Shown here: positions 5,383 to 9,011 of the stretch, in pieces
How the letters are laid out: each line of letters opens with the position of its first letter
How positions within the stretch are numbered: position 1 is the first letter of the stretch
NCBI GenBank assembly: GCA_934561725.1
Contig: CAKTGW010000016.1
Span: 1-9,011, forward strand
Origin: an uncultured Oscillospiraceae bacterium
Lineage (GTDB): Bacteria > Bacillota > Clostridia > Oscillospirales > Oscillospiraceae
Reading direction: 5' to 3'
Length of the DNA stretch: 9,011 nt
Program-made: the position numbers and the translations under genes
Notes under the pieces: model-generated
Told to the model about the DNA's origin: nothing
Databases searched by the model: none
The model's input: only the letters and a program-made list of their open reading frames with translations

Positions 5383-6930
5383 ATGTCATTTTTAAACTTC
5401 GTACTCGCTATCAGCCCCATCGTTTTCGTGCTGACCGGCATTTTGGCTTTTAAAAAGCCTGCCATGAAGGTCGCACCTCTGGCCATGGTCTGGACTGCCT
5501 TCCTGGCGCTGACCTATTTCAATCTTGACGGACTGACTCTGGCAGAGAACACTGCCGTTCTGGACGGACTGCTCTGGAAGGGCATTAAAGAGGGCTTTAA
5601 AATCGTTGTCATGGTCTTTGGCGCTTTTGTCATCCTGAATACGCTGAATTATACCGGTGCAATTGACGACGTTAAGACCACCATTACCCGCGTTTCCGGG
5701 CAGGACCGTCGTGTTCAGCTGGTCATTGTGGGTATGATGGTTCCCATTTTCCTCGAGGGCGCAGCCGGCGCCGGTTCCCCCGCCGCAATTGCCGCTCCCT
5801 TCCTTGTTGCACTGGGCTTTGATCCCATTACCGCCATCGCCGTAGCTCTGCTGGGCGATGCAACGCCCTGCTCCTGGGGCGGTGCCGGTCTGACCACCAT
5901 CAACGGCGGCGCCGTTTTGGTTGAGGCCGGTCTCAGCACCCACGCTTTGAACTCTGCCATGGTCGGCCGCTTCCATATGTTCGGCGTGGCCATCATCCCC
6001 TTCCTGTCGGTGGGCATTGCCTTCGGCCGCAAGGGCTTCCGCGGCATCATCCCTTATCTCCTCTATGCCGGCATCACCACCGGCGGCGTTATGTTCCTGC
6101 TCAGCAACTATGTAGGTCCCGAGGTCACCTCTATGGGTACCGGACTGATCTCCATCCTGCTCAGCGTTGCCTATGTGAAAATTGTCCCCATCTCTACTCC
6201 GGAAGAGTACCGCTATGCTGTAGCTGCAGATACCAAAGTAAAATATGGTGCATTCCGCGCTTTGAGCCCCTATGTCTATATGCTGATTCTGCTTCCCCTG
6301 GTCCGGTATGGCGTACCTTATCTCTGGCCTGAAACCGGCTTCAAGACCCTGTGCATGTTCGGCTATATCTCCTGGGTGGACGCCGTAATCCTGGTCTGCG
6401 CTCTGCTGGGTGCCCTGACGCTGCGCGTCCCTGTGGATGAATTCGGTCAGGTTCTGGGCAAGACCGCCCGCAGCGTGCTGCCGGTCATGGTCACTATGGG
6501 CAGCCTGCTGATCCTCAGCTATATCATGCAGTCGGCAACTACCGGCATGATGAGCCTCATTGCAGACGATATCGCCGCTGTGGCCGCTTCCGCTTATCCT
6601 GCTGCCGCTGTCCTCATCGGCGCTATGGGCTCCTTTATCACCGGCACCGGACTGGGCTCCAACCTGATGTTTGCCGGTATGCACTCGGAGGCCGCCTTGA
6701 ATCTGGGTATGAATCCCATCACGGTCTTTGCCGGACAGAACGCCGCTGCCTCCCTGGGCAACCTGATCTGCCCCAACAACACTGTAGCCGCCTGTGCTAC
6801 TGTCGGCCGTGTGGGTGATGAAAACCTGGTCATGCGCAGAACGCTCCCGGCCTTTGCCGTTCTGGTCGTTCTGTACATGGTCCTGAGTCTGCTGTATACA
6901 CTGGTCCTGTTCCCCCATTTCGGGGCATGA
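5383..6930 (+). CDS. lctP: L-lactate permease, LctP family
   Basis: LctP-family proteins are polytopic membrane carriers for lactate (and glycolate), usually with protons. The product is 515 aa, slightly shorter than the common 530-560. It is almost entirely hydrophobic, with about 12-14 membrane segments. Family hallmarks are FLEGAAGAGSPAAIAAP (123-139), LLGDATPCSWGGAG (156-169), SFITGTGLGSNLMFAGM (417-433) and GNLICPNNTVAACATVG (459-475). The usual family text around the first hallmark is EGAAGFGTP and GNSTPVSFG, so this is a divergent member; glycolate or another 2-hydroxyacid is possible. The start is ATG at 5383, with GAGAGG about 10 nt ahead, a moderate site. Its dehydrogenase partner begins 44 bp after its stop with no terminator between, which implies an operon. 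No clear promoter was seen between the terminator at 5309-5344 and this start. Confidence 0.9.
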   Translation: MSFLNFVLAISPIVFVLTGILAFKKPAMKVAPLAMVWTAFLALTYFNLDGLTLAENTAVLDGLLWKGIKEGFKIVVMVFGAFVILNTLNYTGAIDDVKTTITRVSGQDRRVQLVIVGMMVPIFLEGAAGAGSPAAIAAPFLVALGFDPITAIAVALLGDATPCSWGGAGLTTINGGAVLVEAGLSTHALNSAMVGRFHMFGVAIIPFLSVGIAFGRKGFRGIIPYLLYAGITTGGVMFLLSNYVGPEVTSMGTGLISILLSVAYVKIVPISTPEEYRYAVAADTKVKYGAFRALSPYVYMLILLPLVRYGVPYLWPETGFKTLCMFGYISWVDAVILVCALLGALTLRVPVDEFGQVLGKTARSVLPVMVTMGSLLILSYIMQSATTGMMSLIADDIAAVAASAYPAAAVLIGAMGSFITGTGLGSNLMFAGMHSEAALNLGMNPITVFAGQNAAASLGNLICPNNTVAACATVGRVGDENLVMRRTLPAFAVLVVLYMVLSLLYTLVLFPHFGA

Positions 6931-6974
6931 CCTGATACCATATTTAAAATAATTCGTATTGGAGGAAAACAACA

Positions 6975-7925
6975 ATGAAAACTAGAAAAGTCGGTGTGAT
7001 TGGTCTGGGCCACGTTGGTGCCCATGTAGCATATTCTCTGGCTATTCAGGGTATTGCAGACGAGCTGGTTCTGGTCGATATGAACGAGGCCAAGCTCAAG
7101 AGTGAGGTACAGGATCTGCGCGATGCCGTAGCCTATATGCCCCACCGCGTCACCGTAAACGGCGGCGACTTTGCCGATCTGGGCGACTGCGATGTTCTGG
7201 TCAACTGTGTGGGTAAGATCGATCTGCTCCGCGGCAACCAGAACCGCCTGTTTGAAATGGAGTTCAATATTCCCGCCGTCAACGGCTATGCCCACAAGAT
7301 CCGCGCCTCCGGCTTCGATGGTGTTGTAGTCAATATCTCCAATCCCTGCGATATCGTTACCCGCCAGCTGGCCATGGGGCTGGAACTGCCCCGCGGCCGC
7401 GTATTCGGTACCGGCACCGGCCTGGACACCTCCCGTCTGCTGAGCGCGCTGGCCCGTCAGACCGGCATTGACCACAAGTCCATCACTGCCTACATGATGG
7501 GTGAGCACGGCAACGACCAGTTTGCAGCCTGGAGCTGTGTATCCTTCCACGGCCGTCCTCTGGACGACTGGGCCCGCGCCGATGAGCGCTTCCGCTTTGA
7601 CCGCGCTGCCCTGCAGAAGGAATCCATCGGCGGCGGCTGGGTCACCTTCTCCGGCAAGTTCTGCACCGAGTACGGCATTGCAACCACTGCAGCCCGGATG
7701 GTCAGCATTGTCCTCCACGATGAGAAAGCGATTATGCCTGCCAGCATGGAGCTGTGCGGCGAATATGGCGAGAGCGGCCTGTTTGCAGGCGTACCCTGCG
7801 TCATCGGCAAGAACGGCGTAGAGGAAGTTGTTGAGCTGCCTCTCAGCGCAGAGGATATGGAGCAGTTCCACCGCTGCTGCAACAGCATCCGCAAGAACAT
7901 GGAGCACCTGAAGGACATTCACTGA
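6975..7925 (+). CDS. L-lactate / L-2-hydroxyisocaproate-type dehydrogenase (LDH/MDH superfamily)
   Basis: This is an NAD-dependent oxidoreductase interconverting a 2-oxoacid and an L-2-hydroxyacid, in the cytosol. The product is 316 aa, the usual length. The Rossmann motif GLGHVG is at 10-15, with Asp35 ending the second strand (LVLVD) as expected for NAD rather than NADP. NPCD (123-126) is the conserved Asn region. The active site includes Asp151 and Arg154 (LDTSR) and the catalytic His178 in GEHGN. The overall text (GTGTGLDTSR, MGEHGNDQFAAWS) reads more like L-2-hydroxyisocaproate dehydrogenase of lactobacilli than the classical LDH, and the substrate loop is atypical (KIDLLRGNQNR, 81-91). 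The neighbouring LctP permease favours lactate or a related hydroxyacid. The start is ATG at 6975, with GGAGG 9 nt upstream. No terminator is evident after it. Confidence 0.9.
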   Translation: MKTRKVGVIGLGHVGAHVAYSLAIQGIADELVLVDMNEAKLKSEVQDLRDAVAYMPHRVTVNGGDFADLGDCDVLVNCVGKIDLLRGNQNRLFEMEFNIPAVNGYAHKIRASGFDGVVVNISNPCDIVTRQLAMGLELPRGRVFGTGTGLDTSRLLSALARQTGIDHKSITAYMMGEHGNDQFAAWSCVSFHGRPLDDWARADERFRFDRAALQKESIGGGWVTFSGKFCTEYGIATTAARMVSIVLHDEKAIMPASMELCGEYGESGLFAGVPCVIGKNGVEEVVELPLSAEDMEQFHRCCNSIRKNMEHLKDIH

Positions 7926-7973
7926 GTTTCCCGGAATTGTTCAAAGCTTCTTTACATATCCCGCCTTTAAACC

Positions 7974-7982
7974 TGCTACAAT
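7974..7982 (+). promoter_or_regulatory. Extended -10 promoter of the glycosyltransferase gene
   Basis: TGCTACAAT is an extended -10 (TGn plus TACAAT at 7977-7982). The best -35 candidate, TTTACA (7951-7956), is 20 bp away, which is too long, so the TG extension is probably what matters. The predicted start near 7989 falls on the upstream ATG, supporting translation from 8019. Confidence 0.55.
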
Positions 7983-8018
7983 AAAGATATGATTTTAAGT
8001 GGCAGGAGCAGATCGGTT

Positions 8019-8828
8019 ATGGATATTCTGGTAACGCTGAACGAAAATTATGTTCCGCAGCTGCGGGTGATGCTCACCTCCCTGTGGCTGAACGATCCCG
8101 GTGAGGAGACGCACATCTGGCTGCTGCACAGTTCCTTGTCTCAGTCAACGGTAGACGGACTGAAGCGCCTGTGCGCATCACACGGAAGTCATCTGCACGA
8201 GGTCCAGGCAGACCAGAGCCTTTTTACCAGTGCCCCTTCCTCCCGTCAATATCCGCCTGAGATGTACTACCGCCTTCTGGCCGGGCAGCTGCTGCCCGCC
8301 TCATTGAAGCGGGTCCTGTATCTGGATCCGGATATTCTGATCATCAATCCGCTGCGCCCTCTGTGGGACACGGATCTGGAGGGCAATATTTTCGGCGCCT
8401 GCGCACACACCGGCAAGACGGAGATTGCAAATGACATCAGCCGTCTGCGGCTGGGAACGGATAAATATTATAATTCCGGTGTTTTGCTTATGGATTTGGA
8501 GCAGGCACGCAGGGAGATCGTTCCGGACGCGCTGTTCAGCTATGCAGAGGAGCACCGGAAGGAGCTGATCCTGCCGGATCAGGATATGCTCAACGCCATT
8601 TTTGGCAGCCGCATTCTGGATCTGCCGGATATCCTGTGGAATTACGATGCCAGAAATTACTCCACCTATTATCTGCGTACCGCAGGTGAAGCCAATACGG
8701 ACTGGGTCATGGCCAATACTGCTATTTTGCATTTCTGCGGGAAAGAGAAGCCTTGGAAAAGCCTGTACCGGCATCGCTTCGGTATTCTGTACAAGCATTA
8801 CATGAACCTCTCTCAACGACAAATATAA
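8019..8828 (+). CDS. Family 8 glycosyltransferase
   Basis: GT8 enzymes are retaining, GT-A fold transferases that use UDP-glucose or UDP-galactose to extend lipopolysaccharide, teichoic acid or other surface glycans. The product is 269 aa. Seen in the sequence: the N-terminal strand MDILVTLNENYVPQLRVML (1-19), RVLYLDPDILIINPL (98-112) with the metal-binding DxD as Asp103-Pro-Asp105, YNSGVLLMDL (151-160), LPDQDMLN (185-192) and the C-terminal HFCGKEKPW (238-246), which is the family's usual HF.G..KPW block. There is no signal peptide or membrane segment. The start at 8019 is chosen over ATG 7989 because AGGAG (8004-8008) lies 10 nt ahead, the family homology starts there, and the promoter's predicted start site coincides with 7989. 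The stop at 8826-8828 runs into the terminator. No other glycan genes are visible nearby, so its acceptor is unknown. Confidence 0.93.
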   Translation: MDILVTLNENYVPQLRVMLTSLWLNDPGEETHIWLLHSSLSQSTVDGLKRLCASHGSHLHEVQADQSLFTSAPSSRQYPPEMYYRLLAGQLLPASLKRVLYLDPDILIINPLRPLWDTDLEGNIFGACAHTGKTEIANDISRLRLGTDKYYNSGVLLMDLEQARREIVPDALFSYAEEHRKELILPDQDMLNAIFGSRILDLPDILWNYDARNYSTYYLRTAGEANTDWVMANTAILHFCGKEKPWKSLYRHRFGILYKHYMNLSQRQI

Positions 8829-8866
8829 AAAAACAGAGCTCTGCAAGCGCAGAGCTCTGTTTTTTT
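8827..8866. terminator. Perfect bidirectional terminator
   Basis: Seven A (8827-8833) lead into ACAGAGCTCTGC (8833-8844), loop AAGC, then GCAGAGCTCTGT (8849-8860) into seven T (8860-8866): an 18-bp perfect inverted repeat. It serves the glycosyltransferase gene on the + strand and the partial gene on the - strand, whose stop is 9 bp to the right. Confidence 0.95.
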
Positions 8867-8874
8867 ACCGTGGG

Positions 8875-9011
8875 CTAATCTATCCGTCCGTCGCCGCCCA
8901 TAAGGGCCGTCATTTCTTCAATGCGCTCCAGCGGAAAGGGCGGTGCGCACAGCGGCCTCATGGCAATGCTCATGAGTTTCATGGGATTATCATCTGCCGC
9001 AGCACGGTTGG
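8875..9011 (-). CDS. C-terminal end of an unidentified protein (truncated by window edge)
   Basis: An open frame on the - strand enters from the right edge and ends with TAG at 8875-8877, 9 bp before the shared terminator. The 44 visible residues begin NRAAADDNPMKLMSIAMRPL and end ERIEEMTALMGGDGRID. Coding is supported by its position against a bidirectional terminator and by an amphipathic, protein-like composition, but the fragment carries no motif I recognise. It may extend far beyond the window. Confidence 0.55.
   Translation of the reverse strand, partial: NRAAADDNPMKLMSIAMRPLCAPPFPLERIEEMTALMGGDGRID

Noticed and set aside
5392..6975. 527-residue open frame on the - strand opposite lctP
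   Set aside because: It mirrors the permease gene and is rich in His, Gln, Gly and Asp, which is typical of the antisense of hydrophobic GC-rich coding sequence. It shows no family similarity, while the + strand frame is an unmistakable LctP member.
6594..7922. 442-residue open frame on the - strand opposite the dehydrogenase
   Set aside because: It is antisense to two clear genes, with no ribosome binding site or recognisable domain.
7989..8018. Glycosyltransferase start at ATG 7989
   Set aside because: It coincides with the predicted transcription start and lacks a ribosome binding site; ATG 8019 has AGGAG and matches the family N-terminus.
1..9011. Mobile elements, CRISPR arrays, tRNA or rRNA genes
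   Set aside because: I looked for direct repeats, transposase-like frames and tRNA-like cloverleaf ends and saw none. All larger inverted repeats are explained as terminators or leader hairpins.

Overview
The window looks like chromosomal core DNA of a moderately GC-rich Bacillota (Firmicutes) bacterium, most likely a clostridial gut lineage of the Oscillospiraceae/Ruminococcaceae type. The evidence is strong AGGAGG-type ribosome binding sites, TTG and GTG starts on housekeeping genes, a short YidC without the large periplasmic domain of the proteobacterial form, a YidC-Jag pair, and an L-lactate permease next to a lactate/2-hydroxyacid dehydrogenase. The family assignment is inference; no rRNA is present.

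Layout. (1) Positions 1-1735, + strand: the 3' part of nusG, then rplK (L11) and rplA (L1), closed by a strong intrinsic terminator. Between rplK and rplA the RNA can fold into a structure resembling the L1 binding site of 23S rRNA, a likely autoregulatory site. rplJ and rplL do not follow. (2) Positions 1765-4900, - strand: the rpmH-rnpA-yidD-yidC-jag cluster, the conserved gene group that often borders dnaA/oriC, followed by a stand-alone acyl carrier protein gene where mnmE is often found. A sigma-A-like promoter lies at 4871-4900 and a hairpin closes the unit at 1765-1805. These two blocks are convergent. (3) Positions 4901-5344: an AT-rich divergent intergenic region with no dnaA, then a short + strand unit with its own promoter, a strong Shine-Dalgarno, a 68-residue Ala-rich/transmembrane small protein of unknown function, and a strong terminator. 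(4) Positions 5383-7925, + strand: an LctP-family lactate permease and an L-lactate/L-2-hydroxyisocaproate-type dehydrogenase, 44 bp apart and probably cotranscribed. (5) Positions 8019-8866: a family 8 glycosyltransferase with its own extended -10 promoter, ending in a perfect bidirectional terminator shared with (6) the C-terminal end of an unidentified - strand gene at the right edge.

How they work together: blocks 1 and 2 are translation and membrane-biogenesis machinery (NusG, L11, L1, L34, RNase P protein, YidD/YidC insertion, KhpB/Jag RNA binding). Block 4 is a lactate or 2-hydroxyacid uptake/export and oxidoreduction module. No mobile element, CRISPR array, tRNA or rRNA was found. The least explained element is the small transcription unit at 5018-5344, which sits directly ahead of the lactate genes and ends in a terminator that any transcript from its promoter must read through to reach them.
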